From contig JAFAYN010000272.1 of assembly GCA_019240375.1 (NCBI GenBank), forward strand, positions 1 to 8,382: a stretch of DNA of 8,382 nucleotides. Direction: 5' to 3'. The notes beneath the pieces are model-generated. The model did not search any database, was not told the DNA's origin, and was given only the letters and a program-made list of their open reading frames with translations. Position numbers and translations under genes: made by a program. Of the stretch, positions 1 to 5,821 are shown piece after piece (the first letter of the stretch is position 1; every line of letters begins with the position of its first letter). The DNA is from Gemmatimonadota bacterium. GTDB lineage: Bacteria > Gemmatimonadota > Gemmatimonadetes > Longimicrobiales > Longimicrobiaceae.

Positions 1-893
1 ATCCCCCGGAACCGCCGGCCGCGGCGGTCGTCCTTGAGGATGCCGCGCACGAAGGGCATCACGGCGCCGAGCGCCCAGGTGAGGAGGAGCGATCCCTGCA
101 CGATCCAGCGCTCCCCGCCCGTGGCGTGCTCGGCGGCGATGCTGAGCGCGGCCACCCCGCCCACCGCGTACGTCCAGAGCAGGGAGGGCCAGCCACGGAG
201 CCAGTAGAGGGCGCCCGTCCACACCACCACCAGCGCCCCATAGACGGAAAGCTCCACGACCGCGGCGCTCTCGCGGTGCAGGAGGAGAGGGGTGGCGAGG
301 CCGCCCAGGGCGCCCAGGCTGGCGAGCGAGGGGTGGTCCTGCCGCCGCGCCAGCGTCAGCCCCAGCACCATCACCCCCGTCATGAACGCGAGCGCCACCC
401 CGTAGCTCACCAGCAGGTAGAGCTGGCTCGCCGCGAAGCCGGTGACGTAGAACACGGCCAGCGCGCCCGCCAGCAGGAGCTGGCTGTAGCTGCGCCGCGT
501 GCGCTCGAGCCGCAGCCCGAAGGCGAGCAGCACGCTCCCGATCAGCAGCCCGACGGCCACCCGCACCACGGGGGTGATCCACCCCTGCTCGATGCTGTAG
601 TTGAACAGGTAGACGAGGCCGAGGAAGAGGAGCCCCAGCCCCACCCGCCCCAGCCACTGCTCGCTATGGTGCGCCCACACCTCCGCCCGCGCAGCCCGCG
701 GCGCGGCGGCCACATCGTCACGCGCGGGCGACGGCCGCGTCCGATCTTCGGGCGCCGGAGCCAGGGGCTCCGGCACCGAGGGCACCGGCACGGAGGGCAC
801 CGGCGCCGGACGCGAGGCGAGCTGCGCGTGGAGTTCGGCCACCATGCGCTCCAGGCGAGCGACGCGCTCTTCCAGCGAAGGGTCTGGAGTCAT
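1..893 (-). CDS. DUF2339 multi-pass membrane protein, N-terminal part (cut by window edge)
   Basis: This is an open frame of 297 codons read leftwards from an ATG at 893; it leaves the window without a stop, so the C-terminal part is missing. A Shine-Dalgarno GGAGG (complement of 901-905) sits 7 nt before the ATG and supports this start. Residues 1-27 form a short heptad-like helix (SLEERVARLERMVAELHAQL), followed by a Pro/Ala/Val-rich linker (about 28-75) with a repeated VPSVPVPSVP stretch. From W80 onward come successive hydrophobic helices. The run from WLGRVGLGLLFLGLVYLFNY through YSQLLLAGALAVFYVTGFA to GALGGLATPLLL is typical of DUF2339 proteins. These are large predicted inner-membrane proteins, usually with an N-terminal coiled coil and many transmembrane segments; their function is not established. 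It has its own intergenic region and lies downstream of guaA on the same strand. The family call is confident; no function is assigned. Confidence 0.87.
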   Translation of the reverse strand, partial: MTPDPSLEERVARLERMVAELHAQLASRPAPVPSVPVPSVPEPLAPAPEDRTRPSPARDDVAAAPRAARAEVWAHHSEQWLGRVGLGLLFLGLVYLFNYSIEQGWITPVVRVAVGLLIGSVLLAFGLRLERTRRSYSQLLLAGALAVFYVTGFAASQLYLLVSYGVALAFMTGVMVLGLTLARRQDHPSLASLGALGGLATPLLLHRESAAVVELSVYGALVVVWTGALYWLRGWPSLLWTYAVGGVAALSIAAEHATGGERWIVQGSLLLTWALGAVMPFVRGILKDDRRGRRFRG

Positions 894-974
894 GATGGAG
901 CCTCCGGTGATTCCGGTGGGGTTCAAAACAGATGGAGACGGGGCGGGATCCAGGGTGGGGCTACGGCGCCGACT

Positions 975-988
975 GAACTCCGGAGTTC
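975..988. repeat. 14-bp perfect palindrome upstream of the DUF2339 gene
   Basis: GAACTCCGGAGTTC is a perfect palindrome with no spacer. It starts 82 bp before the DUF2339 start codon. It could be a protein-binding site in that gene's promoter region or part of the adjacent intergenic repeat; the sequence alone does not decide. Confidence 0.4.
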
Positions 989-1003
989 GGGCACCGCCAC
1001 AGC

Positions 1004-1055
1004 GCCCCCATCCGCCTCGCTCCGCTCGGCACCTTCCCCCAATTCTGGGGGAAGG
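1004..1055 (-). repeat. Intergenic palindromic repeat, copy A (reverse orientation)
   Basis: The core is a perfect 10-bp stem, CCTTCCCCCA (1032-1041) with TGGGGGAAGG (1046-1055), around a 4-nt loop ATTC. Read on the minus strand, the stem is followed by TGCCGAGCGGAGCGAGGC and then a GGATGGGGGC tail. This matches the arrangement after the stem of the copy at 1167-1217 (TGGC, GCGAAGC, CGGGGTGAGGGC), so the two look like diverged members of one family in opposite orientation. Confidence 0.55.
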
Positions 1056-1108
1056 CATCCCGGAGAAAAGGCTTGGGTGCGCGGCTTTGGTTGGGCCCCC
1101 TCCCCAGA

Positions 1109-1134
1109 CCCCTCCCCCGCAAGCAGGGGAGGGG
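1109..1134. repeat. GC-rich hairpin between the two palindromic repeat copies
   Basis: CCCCTCCCC (1109-1117) pairs perfectly with GGGGAGGGG (1126-1134) around an 8-nt loop containing GCAAGC. It resembles the flanking repeats in its C/T-rich to G/A-rich arms and its GC-AA-GC loop, so it is probably another member of the same general class of intergenic palindromes. Confidence 0.5.
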
Positions 1135-1166
1135 CTTAACTACAAGATAGATATTTACTTGCAGTT

Positions 1167-1217
1167 CCCCTCTCCCAGAATTGGGAGAGGGGTGGCGCGA
1201 AGCGCCGGGGTGAGGGC
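1167..1217 (+). repeat. Intergenic palindromic repeat, copy B (forward orientation)
   Basis: An 11-bp perfect stem, CCCCTCTCCCA (1167-1177) with TGGGAGAGGGG (1182-1192), encloses loop GAAT. It is followed by a second small hairpin GGCGC-GAA-GCGCC (1194-1206) and the tail GGGGTGAGGGC. This two-hairpin layout is typical of REP-like intergenic elements in GC-rich bacteria. There is no transposase or long open frame with it. Confidence 0.6.
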
Positions 1218-1387
1218 CTACGATGCCCAGGCTCAGTACGGTCTACATCCGGCACGAGGCGCCCGGCCGTTACGCCGTTCCGCAGTACCCCCCGAATCTT
1301 TGGCGGAGGGAGACCGGCGGGGCTGTTTCCGACGGGCTCACTCCGCGGGCGGGGAGACCCACAGTCGTATCGTGGGACTCACCGACC

Positions 1388-1431
1388 CCGCGCAGGAGAC
1401 CCGCCGGCTGTTTGGCGGGTCTCCTGCGCGG
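1388..1431 (-). terminator. Perfect 18-bp hairpin, probable guaA terminator
   Basis: CCGCGCAGGAGACCCGCC (1388-1405) is perfectly complementary to GGCGGGTCTCCTGCGCGG (1414-1431) with an 8-nt loop. It begins 27 nt beyond the guaA stop codon, where a terminator is expected. No U-run follows the stem in the guaA direction, so it is not a textbook intrinsic terminator. It could act as a U-less terminator, in cooperation with Rho, or as a 3'-end stabilising structure. Confidence 0.6.
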
Positions 1432-1458
1432 CCCCAAACCTTCCGAAGCGAAAGGAAA

Positions 1459-3003
1459 CTACTCCCACTCGATCGTAGCAGGCGGCTTCGACGAGATGTC
1501 GTAGCACACGCGGTTGATCCCGGTTACCTCGTTGATGATCCGCGTCGAGATCCGAGCCAGCACGTCGTGCGGAAACGGGTACCAGTCCGCCGTCATCCCG
1601 TCCCGGGAAGTCACCGCCCGCAGCGCGCACACGTTCTCGTACGTCCGCTCGTCGCCCATGACGCCCACGCTGCGCACTGGCAAAAGAACCGCGAACGCCT
1701 GCCAGATGTCGTCGTACAGCCCCGCCGCCCGGATCTCCTCCAGGTAGATGGCGTCCGCCTGACGCAGCACCTCCAGCTCCCGCTCGTCCACCGCCCCCAG
1801 GACACGGATCGCCAGCCCAGGACCCGGGAACGGGTGCCGCCCCACCATCTCCTCGGGGAGCCCCAGCTCGCGCCCCACCTGCCGCACCTCGTCCTTGAAC
1901 AGCTCCCGCAGCGGCTCGATCAGCTCGAACTTCATGTCCTCCTTGAGCCCGCCGACGTTGTGGTGCGTCTTGATGGTGGCCGAGGGCCCCTTCACCGAAA
2001 GCGACTCGATCACGTCCGGGTACAGCGTCCCCTGCACCAGGAACTTCGCGTCGGAGCCCGCCCGAGCCACCGCGTCCTCGAACACGTCGATGAAGGTGTT
2101 GCCGATGATCTTCCGCTTCCGCTCCGGGTCCTCCACCCCGGCCAGCCGCTCCAGGAAGAGCGCCGAAGCATCCACCACCTCCAGCTTCATCCCCATGTGC
2201 GCCCGGAAGGTGCGCTCCACCGACTCGCGCTCCCCCTTCCGCAGCAGCCCGGTGTCCACGAACACGTTGGTGAGCTGGTCGCCGATGGCGCGGTGCACCA
2301 GCGTGGCCGCCACCGACGAATCCACCCCGCCCGAAAGCCCGCAAATCACCTGCGCGCCGCCCACCCGCTCGCGGATCCGCGCGATCTCTGCGTCGATGTA
2401 CGACCCCGCCGTCCAGGTCGGCTGGCACCCGCACACCCCGAACACGAAGTTGGAGATCATGTCGGCGCCGCGGACGGTGTGCGCCACCTCCACGTGGAAC
2501 TGCACCCCGTAGACGGGGCGGTCCTCCGCCACGAAGGCGGCCCAGGGAAGCCCCTCCGTCACCGCCAGGCGGCGGTATCCCGGGGGCGGCTGCACCACGT
2601 GGTCGCCGTGGCTCATCCACACCTGGGTGCTTTCGCCCGCGTCGAAGCCCTCGAAGATCCCCGACGGCTCCTGCACGGTGACCTGCGCCCGGCCGTACTC
2701 GCGCCGGCCGCGCTCCACCACGCCGCCTTCCAGGAAGGTGATGAGCTGCATCCCGTAGCACACCCCCAGCACGGGGGTCCCGGTGCGCAGCAGCCCGGGG
2801 TCGGCGGTGGGAACGTCCTCGCCGTACACGGACGAGGGGCCGCCGGAAAGGATGATCCCCTTCGGCGCCCACTCCTGGATCCACTCCAGCGAGCGGGTGG
2901 GCGGCTGGATCTCGCAGTACACGCGCTCTTCCCGGATGCGCCGGGCGATAAGCTGGGTGAACTGCGAGCCGTAGTCTATGATGAGGATGCGGTTCGGATC
3001 CAC
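1459..3003 (-). CDS. guaA: GMP synthase (glutamine-hydrolysing)
   Basis: GuaA catalyses XMP + ATP + glutamine to GMP, AMP, PPi and glutamate, the last step of guanine nucleotide synthesis, in the cytosol. The 514-residue product has the usual full length. Residues 1-195 are a class I glutamine amidotransferase domain: nucleophile C82 in GVCYGMQL, with H170 and E172 completing the triad. An ATP-pyrophosphatase domain follows, with P-loop SGGVDSS at 224-230. The GMP-synthase C-terminal (dimerisation/XMP-binding) domain includes [11 protein letters not shown] at 390-400 and ends in the family-typical KPPATIEWE. The start codon is GTG (complement of 3001-3003), giving [14 protein letters not shown], which fits the family N-terminus; no Shine-Dalgarno is visible. 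One oddity is V171 where GuaA proteins usually have Pro (HVE rather than HPE). It stands alone, with a hairpin on each side and a 20-bp palindrome upstream. Confidence 0.98.
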   Translation of the reverse strand: MDPNRILIIDYGSQFTQLIARRIREERVYCEIQPPTRSLEWIQEWAPKGIILSGGPSSVYGEDVPTADPGLLRTGTPVLGVCYGMQLITFLEGGVVERGRREYGRAQVTVQEPSGIFEGFDAGESTQVWMSHGDHVVQPPPGYRRLAVTEGLPWAAFVAEDRPVYGVQFHVEVAHTVRGADMISNFVFGVCGCQPTWTAGSYIDAEIARIRERVGGAQVICGLSGGVDSSVAATLVHRAIGDQLTNVFVDTGLLRKGERESVERTFRAHMGMKLEVVDASALFLERLAGVEDPERKRKIIGNTFIDVFEDAVARAGSDAKFLVQGTLYPDVIESLSVKGPSATIKTHHNVGGLKEDMKFELIEPLRELFKDEVRQVGRELGLPEEMVGRHPFPGPGLAIRVLGAVDERELEVLRQADAIYLEEIRAAGLYDDIWQAFAVLLPVRSVGVMGDERTYENVCALRAVTSRDGMTADWYPFPHDVLARISTRIINEVTGINRVCYDISSKPPATIEWE

Positions 3004-3036
3004 GTCGTCAGCCGTTCGGATTGCACGGGGTCAGTG

Positions 3037-3056
3037 GTACACAATCTTGTGTACCG
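3037..3056. promoter_or_regulatory. 20-bp inverted repeat upstream of guaA, candidate operator or 5' hairpin
   Basis: GGTACACAATCTTGTGTACC is a perfect 9-bp inverted repeat around a 2-nt centre. It lies 33 nt upstream of the guaA GTG start and just downstream of a possible -10 hexamer. Its size and symmetry suit a dimeric repressor site overlapping the start of transcription. It is also strikingly more AT-rich than its surroundings. Alternatively it forms a hairpin at the 5' end of the mRNA. The regulator cannot be named from the sequence. Confidence 0.5.
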
Positions 3057-3064
3057 AAGCCGGC

Positions 3065-3070
3065 AAGATA
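3065..3070 (-). promoter_or_regulatory. Possible guaA -10 element (TATCTT)
   Basis: On the minus strand TATCTT sits in GGCGTATCTTGCCGG, close to the context of the TATCTT upstream of the GGDEF-EAL gene (GACGCTATCTTTGCCGG). It would place transcription start near 3058, directly before the palindrome, with a leader of about 55 nt. No good -35 is visible at normal spacing, so this is tentative. Confidence 0.3.
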
Positions 3071-3101
3071 CGCCGGACGGAAGGCCGATGCCAGACAACG
3101 A

Positions 3102-3137
3102 GAAGGCGGAGGAGCGCGCGAACGCTCCCCCGCCTTC
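3102..3137 (-). terminator. 15-bp hairpin, probable terminator of the GGDEF-EAL gene
   Basis: GAAGGCGGAGGAGCG (3102-3116) pairs with CGCTCCCCCGCCTTC (3123-3137) with a single A-C mismatch and a 6-nt loop. It lies 33 nt after the stop codon at 3171. On the minus strand it is followed by a modestly T-rich TCGTTGTCTGG, a weak U-tract. It separates the GGDEF-EAL gene from guaA. Confidence 0.65.
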
Positions 3138-3170
3138 GTACCCGCCTCCAATACGAGGAGCCGGCCCCGG

Positions 3171-5423
3171 CTACGCCCCCGCCGCCGCCCCCGCCCACCG
3201 GTGGGTCCCCTCCGCGAGCAGCGCCGCCGCCGCCGCCGGGTCCAGCGCCCGCGCGAAAAAGAACCCCTGCGCGTTGCCGCACCCCAGCCGGCGCACCTCG
3301 GCCACCTGGTCCTCCGTCTCCACCCCCTCGGCCACCACGTTCATCCCCAGGCTGCGGGCCAGCGACACCATGGTCTGCACCAGCTCCGACTGGTTGGAGC
3401 CCGGGGTGATCCCCCGCACGAAGGAGCGGTCGATCTTGAGGGTGCCGATGGGGAAGCGCTGCAGGTAGCTGAGCGACGAGTACCCGGTCCCGAAGTCGTC
3501 GATGGCGAGGCGGATCCCGCGCGCCCGGAGCTGCCCCAGCGCGGCCACCGTGCTCTCGGCGTCGCGCATCAGCACGCTCTCCGTCAGCTCCAGCTGGAGC
3601 GTCGCGGGGTCGAGCCGCGTTTCCCGCAGCACCTCGTCGATCTCGTGGAGCAGGTTGGGGTGCGCGAACTGCCGCGGAGACAGGTTGACGCTCAGCGTCA
3701 GCCCGTGGTCCACGGCCCGGGTGTCCAGCCACTCGCGGAGCTGGCGGCAGGCGTCGCGGAGCACGCGCATCCCCAGCGGGACGATCAGCCCGGTCTCCTC
3801 CGCCACCGGGATGAACTCGCCCGGCTGCAGGAACCCCTTTTCCGGGTGCTCCCAGCGCGCCAGCGCCTCGAACCCCGCCAGCCGCTCGTTCCCGAGCGAC
3901 ACGATCGGCTGGTAGTGCACCCGGATCTCGTCGCGCTCCAGCGCGCGCCGCAGGTCGGCCTCCAGGTGGAGGCGCGCCATCGCTTCGGCGTGCATCCGGT
4001 CGTCGAAGAGCGCCACCCTCCCCTTCCCCTCCGCCTTGGCGCGGTACATGGCGGTGTCGGCGTCGCGCACCAGCTCGGCGGCGCGGTGGCCGTCGCCCCC
4101 CATGGCGATCCCGATGCTGGCGGAGGTGAAGACCTCGTACCCGCCCGGGGCGAAGGGCTGCCCCAGCTCCTCCAGGATCCGCTCGGCGACGCGCGTGGCC
4201 TCGCCCGCGTCGGCCACGCTCTCCAGCAGCACCACGAACTCGTCTCCGCCCAGCCGTGCCACGGTGTCCTCCTGCCTCAGCCCCACCTCCAGCCGCCGCC
4301 CCACCGCCACCAGCAGCTCGTCGCCCAGGGCGTGCCCCAGCCCGTCGTTGATCACCTTGAAGCGGTCCAGGTCCACGAACAGCACCGCGAAGGTGGAGTC
4401 CCGCCGGCGCCGGCTCCGCCGCACCGCCAGCTCCAGCCGGTCCATGAGCAGGGCGCGGTTGGGGAGTCCGGTGAGGGCGTCGTACAGCGCGTTGTGCAGG
4501 AGCTGCTCCTCGGCGCGCCTGCGCTGGGTGACGTCGGTCAGCGAGCCCGACATGCGGGTGCTCCCCGCCTCCGCGTCCCCCAGCGCCACCCCGCGGCTGA
4601 GCATCCAGCGGTACTCGCCGTCGCGGTGCAGCATCCGGTGCTCGATCTCGAAGTGGGCCGCGGCGCCCCTGCGGTACGACTCGATCCGCGCGGCCACCTG
4701 CGGAGCGTCGTCCGGGTGGATGCGCCCGAACCACTCCTCCGGGGAGTCTCCCACCTCGCCCTCCCCGTACCCGAGCATCTCCTTCCAGCGGGGGGAGTAG
4801 AAGACGCGGCCCGCGCGGAGGTCCCAGTCCCACAGCCCGTCATTGGCCCCCACCGCGGCCAGGGCGTACCGCTCCTCGCTGGCGGACAGCTCCTCCTGCG
4901 CGGCCAGCCGCGAGCCGATGACGATGTAGGAAAGGAGGCACACCGCCCCCACGTAGCTCGCCACCAGGACCGGGTTCATCCGCGGATCCGGGATGAGCGC
5001 CGCCGCGCCGCAGAAGGCAGCCTGCGTCACCAGCACGTACCAGAGCAGGTGCCGCTGCTCGCGGAAGGCGGCGCTGACCGCCGACACCACCACCACCAGC
5101 CCCAGCGCGTACTCCGGGATCATCCGGTTCAGGTACGTGAGCTGTACGACCCAGAGGGTGATGACGTAGTAGACGGTGTAGGCCAGGTAGTGGAAGCGCC
5201 ACCCGCGGTACCAAAAGGTGGCCCCGAAGACGCCCAGGCAGCAGAGCGTCAGCACGGCCCTCTGCCAGACCGGGTCGACCGCGCCGGGGACCAGCGCGCG
5301 GTAGACCTGCCCGAACGCCACGACGCACAGCGCCCCGGCGAGCGCCAGGAGGCGATAGGCGCGCACGTCCTTGGGGGTGAGCTCGGAGTGGAACGAGGTC
5401 CTGGGGAGCGGGAGCAGCGTCAC
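3171..5423 (-). CDS. Membrane-anchored PAS-GGDEF-EAL protein (cyclic-di-GMP synthase/phosphodiesterase)
   Basis: This 750-residue signalling enzyme can in principle both make cyclic-di-GMP from two GTP (GGDEF) and hydrolyse it to pGpG (EAL). Residues about 22-172 hold five or six hydrophobic helices without a recognised sensor motif. A short helix (173-188) leads to a PAS/PAC domain (about 185-305; WDWDLRAGRVFYSPRWKEMLGY, IHPDD, MSGSLTDVTQRR). The diguanylate cyclase domain (about 306-470) has an intact GGDEF at 392-396 and an inhibitory I-site RQED at 383-386. The EAL domain (about 485-735) has EAL at 519-521, N580, ELTES at 612-616, DDFGTGYSS at 642-650, K663, E699/E702 and Q719, so the catalytic set looks complete; G716 replaces an Asp common in this family. 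The start is GTG at 5423. The frame stays open upstream to 5999, but that part is low-complexity Arg/Pro/Gly sequence. No Shine-Dalgarno is visible, so the start is the least certain part. Confidence 0.95.
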   Translation of the reverse strand: MTLLPLPRTSFHSELTPKDVRAYRLLALAGALCVVAFGQVYRALVPGAVDPVWQRAVLTLCCLGVFGATFWYRGWRFHYLAYTVYYVITLWVVQLTYLNRMIPEYALGLVVVVSAVSAAFREQRHLLWYVLVTQAAFCGAAALIPDPRMNPVLVASYVGAVCLLSYIVIGSRLAAQEELSASEERYALAAVGANDGLWDWDLRAGRVFYSPRWKEMLGYGEGEVGDSPEEWFGRIHPDDAPQVAARIESYRRGAAAHFEIEHRMLHRDGEYRWMLSRGVALGDAEAGSTRMSGSLTDVTQRRRAEEQLLHNALYDALTGLPNRALLMDRLELAVRRSRRRRDSTFAVLFVDLDRFKVINDGLGHALGDELLVAVGRRLEVGLRQEDTVARLGGDEFVVLLESVADAGEATRVAERILEELGQPFAPGGYEVFTSASIGIAMGGDGHRAAELVRDADTAMYRAKAEGKGRVALFDDRMHAEAMARLHLEADLRRALERDEIRVHYQPIVSLGNERLAGFEALARWEHPEKGFLQPGEFIPVAEETGLIVPLGMRVLRDACRQLREWLDTRAVDHGLTLSVNLSPRQFAHPNLLHEIDEVLRETRLDPATLQLELTESVLMRDAESTVAALGQLRARGIRLAIDDFGTGYSSLSYLQRFPIGTLKIDRSFVRGITPGSNQSELVQTMVSLARSLGMNVVAEGVETEDQVAEVRRLGCGNAQGFFFARALDPAAAAALLAEGTHRWAGAAAGA

Positions 5424-5501
5424 GAAGCGGCGGCGGCGGGGGAGCGCGGTGCGGCGGGGGAGTGCACCGCGTGGGGGGACGAGGCGTGCCTCGCACCGGC
5501 A

Positions 5502-5529
5502 AAGATAGCGTCCGCCGACCCCGGAACAA
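5502..5529 (-). promoter_or_regulatory. Candidate promoter of the GGDEF-EAL gene
   Basis: On the minus strand TTGTTC (complement of 5524-5529) is followed after 16 nt by TATCTT (complement of 5502-5507). This resembles a sigma-70 type -35/-10 pair and would start transcription about 70 nt before the GTG at 5423. The same -10 hexamer in similar context occurs upstream of guaA. Confidence 0.4.
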
Positions 5530-5560
5530 GGGTGCCGTCGGGTGTGCCCGGACGCGACAG

Positions 5561-5588
5561 TTGTTTGGGGAGCCGGTCCACGGATAAT
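5561..5588 (+). promoter_or_regulatory. Candidate plus-strand promoter upstream of the DUF4015 gene
   Basis: TTGTTT (5561-5566), a 16-nt spacer and GATAAT (5583-5588) form a plausible sigma-70-like pair in one of the few AT-richer spots of the window. Transcription would begin near 5595 and give a leader of roughly 225 nt before the ATG at 5822, which is long. Confidence 0.35.
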
Positions 5589-5636
5589 CCCATGCGCGGC
5601 ACCCCTGACGGAAGTGTGCAGCGGCATTATTTTCGC

Positions 5637-5652
5637 GGAGGAGAAAAACGTG
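5637..5652 (+). promoter_or_regulatory. Strong Shine-Dalgarno plus GTG without an evident gene
   Basis: GGAGGAG (5637-5643) lies 6 nt before GTG (5650-5652), an ideal ribosome-binding arrangement. The frame it opens reads Arg/Pro/Cys-rich sequence and overlaps the DUF4015 gene in a different frame as far as 6231, so it does not look like a real protein. The downstream ATG at 5822 has only a weak AAGG about 14 nt upstream. This site may be a chance match, a standby ribosome site, or a sign of a sequence error. Confidence 0.3.
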
Positions 5653-5821
5653 CACTCCGGAAACATCCGTGTGTGCCGGTGCCGTCCCCGATCCGCCCTC
5701 CGCTGCCCTCCCGGCACCGGCGCGCCCGGCCGTTCCACCGCCGGGCTCCGCGGGATCCCCTGCACCGGTTCCACACGGCGGCTTCCCCGTCGTTCCCCCT
5801 GCTTCAAGGTCAACCGGCTGT

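Larger units (their letters stand above)
894..1458. other. Gene-free stretch between guaA and the DUF2339 gene
   Basis: This 565-bp stretch has no protein-like frame on either strand. It contains the upstream region of the DUF2339 gene with a 14-bp palindrome, two inverted copies of a palindromic repeat with a third hairpin between them (1004-1217), about 170 bp in which I see nothing distinctive (about 1218-1387), and the presumed guaA terminator (1388-1431). The open frame over 1223-1504 on the plus strand is a reverse-strand reading of the guaA 3' end plus intergenic DNA. Confidence 0.7.
5424..5821. other. Divergent intergenic region between the GGDEF-EAL and DUF4015 genes
   Basis: This 398-bp region separates two divergent starts. 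It contains a plausible minus-strand promoter (5502-5529), a plausible plus-strand promoter (5561-5588), an isolated ideal Shine-Dalgarno with GTG (5637-5652), and a 6-bp inverted repeat CGAGGC-GT-GCCTCG (5480-5493) that would lie in the GGDEF-EAL mRNA leader. The part from 5670 to 5821 is GC- and Pro-codon-rich, with no feature I can support. Confidence 0.55.

Noticed and set aside
126..1139. 337-codon plus-strand frame antisense to the DUF2339 gene
   Set aside because: The minus-strand reading shows a coherent membrane protein with a Shine-Dalgarno; this frame is Gln/Pro/His-rich and runs into the intergenic repeats.
1004..1217. Insertion sequence or MITE bounded by inverted repeats
   Set aside because: There is no transposase, no visible target-site duplication, and the arms are diverged and themselves palindromic, so separate REP-like repeats are a simpler reading.
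1223..1504. Plus-strand frame of 93 codons ending [15 protein letters not shown]
   Set aside because: The C-terminal part is the exact antisense reading of the conserved guaA 3' end ([11 protein letters not shown]); the rest is intergenic and unlike a protein.
3004..3170. Purine riboswitch upstream of guaA
   Set aside because: The roughly 55-nt presumed leader is too short and I see no three-way junction arrangement; only the simple palindrome is present.
844..3468. 874-codon plus-strand frame across the intergenic region and guaA
   Set aside because: It crosses repeats and lies antisense to the certain guaA gene; the composition is low-complexity and there is no recognisable motif.
5669..5821. 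Earlier GTG start for the DUF4015 lipoprotein
   Set aside because: It would bury the signal peptide and lipobox behind 51 Pro/Ala-rich residues; ATG at 5822 gives a canonical lipoprotein start.
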